Assembly (NCBI GenBank): GCA_027533185.1
Contig: JAPZTS010000023.1
Coordinates: forward strand, 92,742 to 156,741
Direction: 5' to 3'
Source: Leptospira sp.
GTDB taxonomy: Bacteria > Spirochaetota > Leptospiria > Leptospirales > Leptospiraceae
DNA: 64,000 nucleotides
The notes under the pieces are model-generated. The model made no database searches. It saw only the letters and a program-made list of their open reading frames with translations, and was not told where the DNA came from. Within the stretch, counting starts at the first letter, position 1; every line of letters starts with the position of its first letter. Shown here one piece after another: positions 9,072-18,198 of the stretch. The translations under genes were made by a program, and so were the position numbers.

Positions 9072-9390
9072 GAATATCTTCTCACAAAACATCCATTAAT
9101 TCAAGAGAGATTGACTCGAACAGTTTTTCGAGCCAAAACGCTGCGACCCATAGGGAGCAGTGATTTGGACAAGCCGACCTGGATGGGAGGCGACGAGGAA
9201 AACCGTGCCTCGGTGCGCAGACATGGCAGCGGAGAGGTCGAGCCCCCTTCGGGGTCGGAGTTCTACGGGGTTCGCTTCGCTTCCGTCCCTCACCTAACGG
9301 TGAGTGACCAAGCCCTCCGAGTTCCTCTCGCTGGGGATTTTGGAAAGGATTCCTGCCAATTTGTCCTACCCCATATTTAAACTCTACTCC
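9072..9390. other. GC-rich, hairpin-dense stretch after tRNA-Leu; no convincing gene
   Basis: About 319 bases without a supported gene. The composition from about 9115 to 9345 is clearly richer in G and C than its surroundings. At least five inverted repeats are visible: CTCGAA/TTCGAG (9115-9132), CTGC..CCC/GGG..GCAG (9141-9160), CGAGG/CCTCG (9194-9212) inside a longer-range CGACCT/AGGTCG pair (9175-9180 with 9235-9240), CCC-TTCG-GG at 9244-9254 and CTCACC/GGTGAG (9289-9304). Both strands are open over long spans, but the translations are arginine/proline-rich and look like by-products of composition. A structured RNA or a dispersed repeat is more likely. Confidence 0.6.
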
Positions 9391-9693
9391 ATGAACGATA
9401 TGAATCACCAAAAATGGTCCTCTAACTTAATACAGCAAACAAAACAAGTATTAAATGACCTTCCGATATCTGCTTTCTTGCGAGATGGTCATTGTATTGT
9501 GAAATCTATGAATCATCAATTTGGGAAAATTTCTATCCATGATGCCATTTCATACGACCATAAAATAATGGATATCGATACAAATGAATTGCTGATTGTT
9601 TTTGATACATTAGAATCTTTCTTTTCTACCATGAAGAGAGCAAACGAATTCAATGTATTTCAAAACCAGACTCTCTCAAATTCCAAATCATAG
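9391..9693 (+). CDS. Hypothetical protein (100 residues)
   Basis: The ATG at 9391 opens a 100-residue frame (MNDMNHQKW...) ending at 9693. The frame is open further upstream, but that part lies in the GC-rich non-coding stretch. The product is soluble, acidic in its second half and has no recognised domain; a segment such as IDTNELLIVFDTLESFF is compatible with a small alpha/beta protein. It is AT-rich like the membrane protein gene that follows. There is no clear ribosome-binding site. Confidence 0.5.
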   Translation: MNDMNHQKWSSNLIQQTKQVLNDLPISAFLRDGHCIVKSMNHQFGKISIHDAISYDHKIMDIDTNELLIVFDTLESFFSTMKRANEFNVFQNQTLSNSKS

Positions 9694-10079
9694 TTTAATA
9701 ATAGTTTCATGAATATCAAATGGATTTACTTTATCTATGGAAATGGTTAAAAACAAAATGGATTAAATAATTCATAGATGGCTAGAGATAAAATTTTCGA
9801 AAACCTGAGATTTTTCTTATTTACATAAATTTAAGACAACCAAAAATATTTCCTATATTTGCCTAGAAACTGTCGAGTTATAGAGTCCAGTCTTATTGAA
9901 TCGAAAGAGTCGCTTTGTTTCTATTACATGGCATCCAGTTTCAAATGTATAAAACCAAAACAGTTTTCCAGCATAAAAGAATTCTTATATACATTCGCCA
10001 AAAGCCAGGATTCTTATTCCTGGATTGCTCCGACAATACTTCCAACTATATATTGAGATATTTTTTATAAAGTAAATGT
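9694..10079. other. AT-rich intergenic stretch, no gene seen
   Basis: These 386 bases are strongly AT-rich. A 65-codon frame from a TTG at 9859 lacks a ribosome site and any recognisable product, and I do not call it. A 6-bp hairpin CCAGGA/TCCTGG lies at 10005-10023 without a following T run. A promoter for the next gene is expected here, but I cannot place it. Confidence 0.5.
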
Positions 10080-11666
10080 ATGCCAAAAATTAGAGAAATT
10101 TTAAACCATAAATCCTATATTGTCATTTTTTTGATATTCTCAGCTCTGCTCCTCAATTTTAGAGCCAATCTTGATAAGAACCATATTTTTGTCGCAAGTG
10201 ACGGGCAAATAAAGTTTTTCCAATCCATTCAAATCTCTACGAATAAAAATCTAAGTGTTGATTGTTTTTATCCTGGTAAAGATCTGGATCCTTCCTTTTC
10301 TTACTACCCGATTCGATATCCGTGGACTATAATTGATTCAAAAAAAAATTCATGTATTTTTGAGTATCCACCTTTTTTCCCAGCGATAGCTTCCCTATTC
10401 AGTTGGAATGAAAATTATAAACTACTAATGTATGTTCCGTTACTGTTTTATATTTTGTCTTTTATCTTTTTTTACTTGAGCCTATCCAATTTTTCAAAAA
10501 ATAGCTTCTTAAATTCGCTCCTATCTTTATTTTTTTTCTATTCTTTTCCTTTATTAACATCTATGGATTTTTCAGAAAGTCCGCTATACCATCTCTGTAC
10601 AATAATTTCGATTTTTTATATATCTTCAAAAGATCAAATTGGTAATGTTCAGTATTTTATTTTTGGCATCTTACTTGGGATAGCCATATTCTTTAGAATA
10701 GAAATTTTAATCCCTGCTTTTTTTATTTCTATCTCAATTTTTCTAACTAAAAATAACATTAAGGAACGGATTCAATATTCATTTATCTTTGGAATCGGTT
10801 TTTTAATAACTATTAGTTTATTTTTCCTTTATAATTATTTGATATCAGGCCATATCTTAGGGTATCGATATATTTCGTCACTTTTGGAAAATCGGATTGT
10901 ATCTCCTAGTTTTTCATTTAAATTGAAGTTATTAAAAGCGTATCTGTTTGGTGATAAACTAATGGTTGGTATTTTTCAATTCTATCCAATGTTAATGATA
11001 TTAATACCCTTTTCAGTTTACCTTATCATAAAGGAAAAATTATCAAAGATTGAGTTTATATTTATTACCTCAGGTTTTTTATCCCTTGTAATTATTCCTA
11101 TTTCTGTAAATTTTTACGGGGGTGTCGGTTACTTCGGCTTGAGATACTTGGAAACAGCTTTTTTATTTATACTTTTTGGATATAGTCTACTCATCACTCG
11201 TAATTATCATAATTTCAAAAAATACTATCAAGTTTTAATTTTTTCGGTATTGTTTGGTTCAATGTACTGGAGTCATTTGTCAACTAAGGAGGGGTTAAAA
11301 GTATTAAAAAATAGTGCAAAGGAATTTTCACTTCTTCAAGATATCCTGTCTGAAAAAGAAAATATTGTTATACATACGAGTTTATATACTTCTATTTTTA
11401 TTGGACCTTCATTTATAGAAAATCCTCACTTTCACATACCGGATGAAAGCGGAGTAAATAAGTTTCTAACAGAAGTTCAAAGCAAAACGAAAAAATTTAT
11501 TCTTCTTTTGCCACCTAAGGATATGTATATATCCTCAGATATTCCAGAATCTCTATTCAACAATTATAAAACGAATGTAGACCCTAAAAATTTGAATTTA
11601 AAAATTGAAAAATCAACGGTCTTGAATGGGGTCAATATAGTCGTAGCTAAATTTTTAGAAAAATAG
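10080..11666 (+). CDS. Polytopic membrane protein, possibly a GT-C-type glycosyltransferase
   Basis: The 528-residue product has roughly ten hydrophobic segments (first at about 12-28, then from about 110 to 390) and a soluble C-terminal domain (about 400-528). After the first segment is an extracytoplasmic loop with an aspartate (ASDGQIKFF, about residue 40) followed by FEYPPFFPAIASLF. That arrangement recalls dolichyl-phosphate-mannose/PMT-type (GT-C) enzymes, whose first loop holds a catalytic Asp; no further motif supports this. The gene is notably AT-rich compared with its neighbours, which suggests acquisition by transfer. Confidence 0.7.
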   Translation: MPKIREILNHKSYIVIFLIFSALLLNFRANLDKNHIFVASDGQIKFFQSIQISTNKNLSVDCFYPGKDLDPSFSYYPIRYPWTIIDSKKNSCIFEYPPFFPAIASLFSWNENYKLLMYVPLLFYILSFIFFYLSLSNFSKNSFLNSLLSLFFFYSFPLLTSMDFSESPLYHLCTIISIFYISSKDQIGNVQYFIFGILLGIAIFFRIEILIPAFFISISIFLTKNNIKERIQYSFIFGIGFLITISLFFLYNYLISGHILGYRYISSLLENRIVSPSFSFKLKLLKAYLFGDKLMVGIFQFYPMLMILIPFSVYLIIKEKLSKIEFIFITSGFLSLVIIPISVNFYGGVGYFGLRYLETAFLFILFGYSLLITRNYHNFKKYYQVLIFSVLFGSMYWSHLSTKEGLKVLKNSAKEFSLLQDILSEKENIVIHTSLYTSIFIGPSFIENPHFHIPDESGVNKFLTEVQSKTKKFILLLPPKDMYISSDIPESLFNNYKTNVDPKNLNLKIEKSTVLNGVNIVVAKFLEK

Positions 11667-11732
11667 TTCGACTTGGTTGTGTATAGAATTATTCCCAAAG
11701 AAAAAAGTAGTTTAGAAATTTTAATCTGGAAC

Positions 11733-12947
11733 TTAAAACACTTCCTTTAAAAAAGAAAAACTGGGCAATGGAAACGTATTTCTGTCAAATAATTTTGGTT
11801 GGTAAGATACTCCGACGATAATCAAACCATTCGCACTTGGACATCCAATGGTATGTACCATTCCCCCTTTTGGAATTTTGTTTGTATCAATTATAAAGCT
11901 AGCTATTCCTCCTGATTCAGAAAGCCAATACTGACCATCCGAATCCGTTGAGCCTTCCGTTCGGATTAAAAATTTCCCATTTTGGAAAGGACATCCTTGA
12001 GTGATCTGTTTCCCTGAGGCTTTAACGATCTTTTTGTTTGGACCGATATAGTAACCTTCATCCCAGTTTTCCATGACAAAGGTATATTCGCTACCTATTT
12101 CTGGTTGCGCTACATATTCTTTATTCGATACTTTGTAACCTTTGTCATCTAACAAAAGATATGTTTCTGTATTATTTTTCATCTTCATGACAGATGTTAA
12201 TCCATACTTATAATCAGATACTGAAGAGTAATCATAGGAGCCGGTTGTTTTACCTGTGGTATCGATATATGTCCAGAGAAGTTCACCGGAGTTTTGTGTT
12301 TTGGCTACACCAGCCTTTCCCTCTGAAAAATTTCTGACTGCATCATATTCGCAAGGTAGCTTTAGTTCACCAACTTCATTGATAAAACCCCATTTGCCTT
12401 CTTCGCAAAAATAGGGAAGTAGGGAGCTATCTCCCGAAGTAAAATTGAGATTAATATCTCCTATGTATGAAAAATTTATTATCGTTTCAAGTGAATTTAG
12501 GTTGATATAAGAATACTCGCTGCCACCATATTCGTTCACCAAGGCAAATCCGTTTACAATGGGATAGGCACGAACGAACTTGGGTTTTATAATGTACGCT
12601 CCACCACTCGTTATATATCCGGCGTAACCAGCCTCAGATACGAGAGCTCCAAACGGACCAAAATCTTCACCTGAATCAAAGTTTACCTTTCCTAAAATTT
12701 CGTTTCTTTCGTTTATATAAAATCCTTTACCCTTGTTGTGTACAAAAGCAAATCCATTCGAGAAATCCCGACCCGATTGGTATACGGGTTCAATAACCCA
12801 TTCGCCGTTTTCATTCACGAATCCATAGCGAATCTCTAAATTGGCGTATGGAATGTAACCTTCTATCTTCTCCCAAATTTCTGGCGTACAACCATAAAAC
12901 GAAAGAAAGGTTAAAGTCAAAATCAGAAATAATTTATTACAAAACAT
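11733..12947 (-). CDS. WG-repeat lipoprotein
   Basis: From the ATG at 12947 the protein has 404 residues and starts with a lipoprotein signal (MFCNKLFLILTLTFLSFYGC). The body consists of imperfect WG-type repeats, each with a pattern like G(F/Y)(I/V)(N/D)...G.W.I.P.(Y/F), for example GFVNENGEWVIEPVYQSG and KWGFINEVGELKLPCEYD. WG repeats form beta-sheet propeller-like or solenoid surfaces, usually of unknown ligand. A TTG at 13022 would add 25 residues without improving the signal. It diverges from the TPM gene at 13056. Confidence 0.8.
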   Translation of the reverse strand: MFCNKLFLILTLTFLSFYGCTPEIWEKIEGYIPYANLEIRYGFVNENGEWVIEPVYQSGRDFSNGFAFVHNKGKGFYINERNEILGKVNFDSGEDFGPFGALVSEAGYAGYITSGGAYIIKPKFVRAYPIVNGFALVNEYGGSEYSYINLNSLETIINFSYIGDINLNFTSGDSSLLPYFCEEGKWGFINEVGELKLPCEYDAVRNFSEGKAGVAKTQNSGELLWTYIDTTGKTTGSYDYSSVSDYKYGLTSVMKMKNNTETYLLLDDKGYKVSNKEYVAQPEIGSEYTFVMENWDEGYYIGPNKKIVKASGKQITQGCPFQNGKFLIRTEGSTDSDGQYWLSESGGIASFIIDTNKIPKGGMVHTIGCPSANGLIIVGVSYQPKLFDRNTFPLPSFSFLKEVF

Positions 12948-13055
12948 TCTACTGTAGGCAACCACGTTGGAACTGTATCGCATAGGATTAAATTTACAAG
13001 GAAAAATCGGAATTGACTGCAAAAGAATTCTCGGGCTAAATATCAGTTATAAAAA

Positions 13056-14018
13056 ATGGTTATGATTCTACTAAAACCGCTTCGATCCTCTCTTTTCCTA
13101 CTTTGTTTTTTGTTTGTTGCAGGTGTAGAAGGTAAGGAGATTCCTCCCGCTAATGAATCAGTCTATGATGAATTGGGCGTCCTCACAACCTCTGAAATTG
13201 ACGAACTCAAAGTAACGGCAGAAAGATTCAAATTAGAACACAAAGTACACGTACAAGTTTACTTGATCAGCTCATTGGAAGGAGAGGAAGTTTGTGGTTT
13301 CACCGACAAGATATTAGATGAGTCCCAAGCACAAAACTCAGAATACAAGTCGGCTGTTTACTTATTTTCATTGGGTGATAATTTTTCTTGTTTACGATTC
13401 AACGCAGATCTTGTAGATCATTTCTCGGATATTCTTTACGATCGAATTTACTATGATCATTTTTATTTTTACCAGACAAAGGTGATGTATTTTGACGCAG
13501 TAAAATCAACTCAGACTGCTTTTTTTGACATTCTTACCAATTCCTATTTGGATATGCAAAAACCGACGCCAATCGAATCGGAATTCACGAAATTCTTAAG
13601 AGAAGCCAATGAATCCATGGACAATATGTTCGGTGAAAACATACGATTCTTTTTTTCGGTAACTTACATTCTCCTATACTTGAGTCTGTTAAAATACTTT
13701 TTGGTTAATAATTCTTTTGGGAGTAAGTTTTTATTCCTGTTTCTTCAGCCACTTTTTGGTTTTTTAAGTTTCATAGGTTTGGGTAGTTTTGGGCTACTCA
13801 TCAATCTTGGTGCCTTGTTTACCATTCCGCTCTTGCGTATTGTTTTCTCTGCTGAGAAAAAACAAAAGTCCAGACCTGTAGAAGTTCCCATTCCTGAAAG
13901 AGTTTTACAAAAACCTAAAGTAGCTGCGCCAGTTAAGCAGGATCCTCGATTTGAGGATCCATTTTTACGAACGGATACATACCACTCAGAAGAAGAGAAC
14001 GAAGAGAGGTTCGGTTGA
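13056..14018 (+). CDS. TPM-domain membrane protein
   Basis: The 320-residue product has a signal peptide (about 1-25), an extracytoplasmic TPM domain (about 35-165; starts with NESVYDELGVLTTSEIDEL, followed by VHVQVYLISSLEG), then two or three membrane helices (about 200-270) and a charged cytoplasmic tail. In the YgcG/TPM family this domain has been linked with phosphatase activity in plants and with repair of photosystem II; in other bacteria the role is open. Divergent from the WG-repeat lipoprotein with about 108 bases between starts. Confidence 0.78.
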   Translation: MVMILLKPLRSSLFLLCFLFVAGVEGKEIPPANESVYDELGVLTTSEIDELKVTAERFKLEHKVHVQVYLISSLEGEEVCGFTDKILDESQAQNSEYKSAVYLFSLGDNFSCLRFNADLVDHFSDILYDRIYYDHFYFYQTKVMYFDAVKSTQTAFFDILTNSYLDMQKPTPIESEFTKFLREANESMDNMFGENIRFFFSVTYILLYLSLLKYFLVNNSFGSKFLFLFLQPLFGFLSFIGLGSFGLLINLGALFTIPLLRIVFSAEKKQKSRPVEVPIPERVLQKPKVAAPVKQDPRFEDPFLRTDTYHSEEENEERFG

Positions 14019-14085
14019 TTGGGCCTATTTTTCCAACTTCAAAAATGTAAAATTTAAAGTCTTTCTTCCAAACGTAAGTGGGTTT

Positions 14086-14976
14086 TTATAGATACTTTTT
14101 AAAAAACGAAACCGCCCTTTCTTCTGATTCGTTCGGATGCACATTCCAAATTCTTTCGTGTCTAGTACAATCCGGAGACCAAACTGATTTGGGTTCTTTG
14201 GCTTTTGCAAACAGATCGTCAGCATGGTGGTGGTCAACATAATCATCAGCACGACAATGGAAGATCGCAATGGGTCGCGGGGAAATTTTTTCTATTGCAT
14301 CGATAGGACGAACCGAGTCTATATCCATATTCCCGCGTATATCCAAAGCCAGTTTGACAAGGGGAATTAAGGGATAGTAAGGTATTCCAAAATCTCGTTT
14401 TGCCGATTCAATCATCACATCCATTGCTACAGCATACCCACTGCTAAAGATTCCCGCTACAATTTCTGGATTCTTTGCCATGTAAAGAATGCTAGTTGCA
14501 GCACCCATGGAAAAACCAAAAATTCCAATTTTTGAATAGCCTTTTTCTTTTAAATACTGGAATGCCGCTTCGACATCCAAAGGTTCGTAGTATCCCATAG
14601 AAGCAAAACTTCCATGGTTTCTCCGTAGACTTAAGAGGAGTAGGGTATAGCCTGCGTCATGTAGACTTTTTGCAAAACGAAGGCCTTCATTCCGCTGCCC
14701 ACCATGGCCGTGTACGAGTATGATGGCCTTCTCCTTGGATGCGGAAGGTATAAAGTAGCTTTCTAGCTCAATGCCATCAGATGTTTTGAATCGGACATTT
14801 TCATAGTCCAAACCCCTTTCTTTAGGTGTTTCACAAAATACATGGTGGTCGGGTCGGCATTGCACATTGGGATATAAAACGAGCGAAGAAAAATAATAGG
14901 CTGCACCAAAAAGAAAGATGCAGATCAAACTGAAAATGGATAGAACAATTGTTTTGATTCGTGACATGCGTCCCAA
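14086..14976 (-). CDS. Alpha/beta hydrolase, membrane-anchored
   Basis: The 296-residue protein has an N-terminal hydrophobic anchor (about 9-30) and an alpha/beta hydrolase fold with an oxyanion segment (LVHGHGGQRNEG), nucleophile elbow GFSMGA (Ser about 156) and a C-terminal RADDYVDH segment containing the likely acid. The last histidine is probably in CTRHERIW. This matches the BEM46/FrsA-like group of serine hydrolases; the substrate is not predictable. The gene stands alone on the minus strand. Confidence 0.85.
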   Translation of the reverse strand: MGRMSRIKTIVLSIFSLICIFLFGAAYYFSSLVLYPNVQCRPDHHVFCETPKERGLDYENVRFKTSDGIELESYFIPSASKEKAIILVHGHGGQRNEGLRFAKSLHDAGYTLLLLSLRRNHGSFASMGYYEPLDVEAAFQYLKEKGYSKIGIFGFSMGAATSILYMAKNPEIVAGIFSSGYAVAMDVMIESAKRDFGIPYYPLIPLVKLALDIRGNMDIDSVRPIDAIEKISPRPIAIFHCRADDYVDHHHADDLFAKAKEPKSVWSPDCTRHERIWNVHPNESEERAVSFFKKYL

Positions 14977-15046
14977 ATCTTAAGGAATCAATTTCGCAAG
15001 GCAAGGAAAAAAAAGTCTATGGAAGGATTTCTGAGTTCTTTGAGAT

Positions 15047-16159
15047 TTACCAATGATACTTGCCAGAAAGAAACTCATTTAAGAACATATCTGTTCCGAT
15101 GATCTGCCTTTCAATTCTTGGTCCAAAAACAAAGTCTCCAATGGGGATCAATTTCGTTTCTTCTGCAAGCAATTTCCAATCTAAATACTTAGGGGAATTC
15201 AAATCCATAGGTTCGGATTTCGGTAGAATGGGGTTTTTATTTTGAGCAAACTTCCAACGGTGGTTCCAAATTTCCGATGGATATGGAAGTTTTAAATCTT
15301 CCTTAAGGAGGGTTCGGATCTTTGGAAAGGAGTTTGGAGTCGGCTTTTTTTCTGCATCCATCCAATTCAGGAAATATTCTTCAGAAAAATCTTCGCTATA
15401 TTGTATGAGTAAAACTTTCGTAAGGTTGTCCCTCTCATTGTATTTATAATTTTCAAAACTCAAATACTCAAGAGGTTTGTTTGCTCTTAAAACAGTCGTT
15501 ATGGGAATTCTTCTTTCCGGATCTAGACCAAACTCTTGAAAAGGGAAATCAAGTTTTTCATAATATAGCGATGAGATAAGAGTTTTCCTATATTGGTTTC
15601 TAATTAAAAGAAAATCGGTCCAACGATCCAAGATTTCATTTTTGGGAGAAGCAGAAAAGATATCTAGGATTTGGGGAATGGGTAGGGTTAGATATAACTC
15701 TTTCGTTTCTGTTTTGATTTCTAATTTGCTCTTTTGATCTGTAAAAGTTAACTCAAAGATTCCATTCGATTTCACATCTATTTTTGTTAGATGGTAACCG
15801 TACTCTACAGTTGATCCAGTTTCCCTATGAATTCTGAAATTTAAAAATGCTTTTGAAATTTCAGATATTCCATTTCTAGGGAAAAAATGTTCCTCATCCC
15901 AAATCTGTTTTAGTTGTAGATCGATTCCAAATCTATCAAAAAGAGAATGGATAGAAATTTCCATTGGTTTTTGCTGTCGAAGGACATTTGTTGTCCCGGC
16001 AAACATGGTTGCACCAAAGTCAAACTTCCAATCTTCCTTCAAAGACTTTGTGCTGGTTCTTCCGCCGGCTCCTCGTGCTTTATCAAACGCGTATGCCAGA
16101 GGAATTTTTGAAAATAAAAAACTCCCAGTGATGCCGGTTCCTATGATGATTGGTTTCAA
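15047..16159 (-). CDS. FAD-dependent oxidoreductase, renalase-like
   Basis: The 370-residue protein starts with a dinucleotide-binding motif (IGTGITGSFL) closely followed by FDKARGAGGRTST, the second FAD-contact motif typical of renalase and related amine oxidase-fold enzymes, and FDFGATMF. Bacterial renalases oxidise misreduced forms of NAD(P)H; whether this one does is not shown. It follows a 73-residue gene with a 10-base gap, so both are probably cotranscribed. Confidence 0.78.
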   Translation of the reverse strand: MKPIIIGTGITGSFLFSKIPLAYAFDKARGAGGRTSTKSLKEDWKFDFGATMFAGTTNVLRQQKPMEISIHSLFDRFGIDLQLKQIWDEEHFFPRNGISEISKAFLNFRIHRETGSTVEYGYHLTKIDVKSNGIFELTFTDQKSKLEIKTETKELYLTLPIPQILDIFSASPKNEILDRWTDFLLIRNQYRKTLISSLYYEKLDFPFQEFGLDPERRIPITTVLRANKPLEYLSFENYKYNERDNLTKVLLIQYSEDFSEEYFLNWMDAEKKPTPNSFPKIRTLLKEDLKLPYPSEIWNHRWKFAQNKNPILPKSEPMDLNSPKYLDWKLLAEETKLIPIGDFVFGPRIERQIIGTDMFLNEFLSGKYHW

Positions 16160-16169
16160 AGAGATTCGA

Positions 16170-16391
16170 TTATAATTGTTTGATTAGACTTTTTAGATCG
16201 TTGATCAGCGAGTACGGGACTGGTTTGATCTCTTCGGCCAGTTTGATTGTATCTTCAATGGTTCGAGTTAAAACCTGTTTTTCTGCGTTATATGCAACGG
16301 TGGGAAGTTTTGACTTATTTTTTTTAAAGGTGGATACCTTTGTATCCACCACTTCAATCATTTGGTTTAAATATTGAATTTTTTGATCCAT
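16170..16391 (-). CDS. Small helical protein of unknown function (73 residues)
   Basis: The 73-residue product (start MDQKIQYLNQMIEV) is predicted to be almost entirely alpha-helical and charged, with heptad-like hydrophobic spacing. I recognise no family. It is the first gene of a probable pair with the renalase-like oxidoreductase, whose start lies 10 bases downstream; this linkage is the main argument that it is real. Confidence 0.6.
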   Translation of the reverse strand: MDQKIQYLNQMIEVVDTKVSTFKKNKSKLPTVAYNAEKQVLTRTIEDTIKLAEEIKPVPYSLINDLKSLIKQL

Positions 16392-16426
16392 GGCTCCAAT
16401 CTACCAAAATTTTAATGAAAAGAAAC

Positions 16427-17857
16427 TCATTTATTTTTTATTAAATGAGGTTTTCCTAATATTACATATAGGGCGCCAGAAAACAAAACAATAGCCGAAG
16501 TAAATATCATCCCGTAATTGATATACCATGGTTCTTCCGGGAGCCTTGGCCAAACCATGTTTGTAACAGCGGTAATTCCATAGACGAGAGCAATACAATT
16601 CACTACAAAACCAGCTTTTCCTAGTTGGAAACTCCCAGATGGTTTCCATCCTTTCCATCGAGCATATAAAGCTCCAATCACTACCATCTGGAATGCGATA
16701 TAGATTCCTATCGAGGCAAAGCTGATAATTGTTGCAACTGCATCTTGCATAAAATGTCCAAGACTTGCTATCACGATAGGAATTAGTCCTGTAACCAAAA
16801 GGGCGTTTGTAGGTACCTTTGTTTCTTTGGTTAGTTGTCCTAGAAATCCGCTACCAAAAATCATTCCATCTCGGGCAAAGGAAAATAAGAGCCTACTGCA
16901 GGCTGCTTGCAAACTTAATAAACAAGATAAAAAAGATATAAGGACTACGACAATTACCAATCGGTATCCTGTATCTCCAAGAGCAGTAGTGAGTGTTGTT
17001 GTAACAGGATCAGCATCCTTTCCAGAAATAGCATCTGGAATATTTGGTAGGGAGAGAAGTAATGCTAAACAAATAAAGATAGCAGCTCCTCCTCCTATGT
17101 AGATAGTCATTCGCATCGATTTTGGGATTGCAGAACTGGCATTGGGGGTCTCTTCTGCAACATCCCCACATGCTTCAAAGCCATAATAACAAAACATAGC
17201 TGCAACACCCGAGGCAAGAAATGCAGGAACATAATCTAGGCCGGATCCCAAGGAGAAGGTGTCGAATAGAATATTAAAAGAGTTTACTTTAGCAAAAAAT
17301 AATAAATAACCGCCGACCACGATTGCGCCTAGAAGTTCACAAACAAATCCAAAAAAAGCAACTTGGGCTAAGAGTCGTGTTCCACTTAGATTTAAGACCG
17401 TGGCAAGAACGATCATCGCACATGCTATCCAAATAAAGCCACTGTCTCCGATGGATACACCGAGAAGAGAATTTAAAAATGGCGCACCACCAACTGCGAC
17501 TGCTGCCACTGTAGTAAACAAAGCCCAAGCATAAACCCATGCGGAGATCCAAGCCCACTTTTCTCCGACGAGTCGTAAGGACCACGGGTAGATACCTCCC
17601 GATATCGGATACTGTGAGACAACCTCACCAAACACTAGGCAAACGAAAAACTGTCCAAGTCCGACAATAAAATAATTCCAAATCATAGGAGGGCCACCCG
17701 CTTGGATTGCCATCGCAAAAACAGAGTAAACTCCCACCACAGGAGAAAGATAGGTAAAACCCAGGGAAAAGTTCTCCATAAAACTCATACTTCGATCAAA
17801 TTCGGAAGAAATGCCGAGCGCATGGAGTTCTTTTGTATCATTCGTTAATTTTTCCAT
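16427..17857 (-). CDS. APC-family amino acid permease
   Basis: The 476-residue integral membrane protein has about 12 hydrophobic segments. The first helix region (SLGFTYLSPVVGVYSVF) and the loop SQYPISGGIYPWSLRLVG with GEV are typical of the amino acid/polyamine/organocation superfamily, close to the amino acid permease/ethanolamine permease-like branch. The later motif CYYGFEACGDVAEETPNA is also characteristic. The substrate is unknown. I chose the ATG at 17857; an in-frame ATG at 17896 would add 13 residues, and neither has a strong ribosome site. Confidence 0.87.
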   Translation of the reverse strand: MEKLTNDTKELHALGISSEFDRSMSFMENFSLGFTYLSPVVGVYSVFAMAIQAGGPPMIWNYFIVGLGQFFVCLVFGEVVSQYPISGGIYPWSLRLVGEKWAWISAWVYAWALFTTVAAVAVGGAPFLNSLLGVSIGDSGFIWIACAMIVLATVLNLSGTRLLAQVAFFGFVCELLGAIVVGGYLLFFAKVNSFNILFDTFSLGSGLDYVPAFLASGVAAMFCYYGFEACGDVAEETPNASSAIPKSMRMTIYIGGGAAIFICLALLLSLPNIPDAISGKDADPVTTTLTTALGDTGYRLVIVVVLISFLSCLLSLQAACSRLLFSFARDGMIFGSGFLGQLTKETKVPTNALLVTGLIPIVIASLGHFMQDAVATIISFASIGIYIAFQMVVIGALYARWKGWKPSGSFQLGKAGFVVNCIALVYGITAVTNMVWPRLPEEPWYINYGMIFTSAIVLFSGALYVILGKPHLIKNK

Positions 17858-17952
17858 TCCAACAATTTGGAATCTTTCTAAAACGTGCACAATCATTTTT
17901 CAATTTGGTGTTGACATTTCTAAAAAGGAATTGATTGTCCTTAGATTTAATT

Positions 17953-18192
17953 ATGAAACAAAGTTATTTAATTTTATTGAGTTTTTTCCTAATTGGAAAT
18001 CTTACCTTTTCCTGTGCGAGTTCAGAGCCAAAGGAAGAAAATGAACCAGGCCTTATGCAAAAGGTGATAGATAAAGCCCAATCCGAAGAAGGTCAAAAAG
18101 CGATTAAGATGGGAAAGGAGAAACTCGAGGATCCCGCAACCCAAGAAAAACTGAAGTCGATGATGTCCAAGGATAAAGAAAAGAAAAAATAG
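17953..18192 (+). CDS. Small lipoprotein (79 residues)
   Basis: The ATG at 17953 begins a lipoprotein signal (MKQSYLILLSFFLIGNLTFSC) with a lipobox-like TFSC; the mature part is 60 residues, very rich in lysine and glutamate (KAQSEEGQKAIKMGKEKL), and likely helical. No family is recognised. It diverges from the permease and ends seven bases before the convergent cyclase stop. Confidence 0.72.
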   Translation: MKQSYLILLSFFLIGNLTFSCASSEPKEENEPGLMQKVIDKAQSEEGQKAIKMGKEKLEDPATQEKLKSMMSKDKEKKK

Positions 18193-18198
18193 CGACTG

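Noticed and set aside
9027..9380. 117-codon plus-strand frame and overlapping minus-strand frames (9082-9411) in the GC-rich stretch
   Set aside because: It begins inside the tRNA gene, and all frames here are open because stop codons are rare in GC-rich sequence; the translations are low-complexity and both strands cannot be coding.
10005..10023. Hairpin CCAGGA/TCCTGG as a terminator
   Set aside because: No T run follows and no gene directly upstream would use it.
9859..10056. 65-codon frame from a TTG in the AT-rich spacer
   Set aside because: No ribosome site, no recognisable product, and composition typical of non-coding AT-rich sequence.
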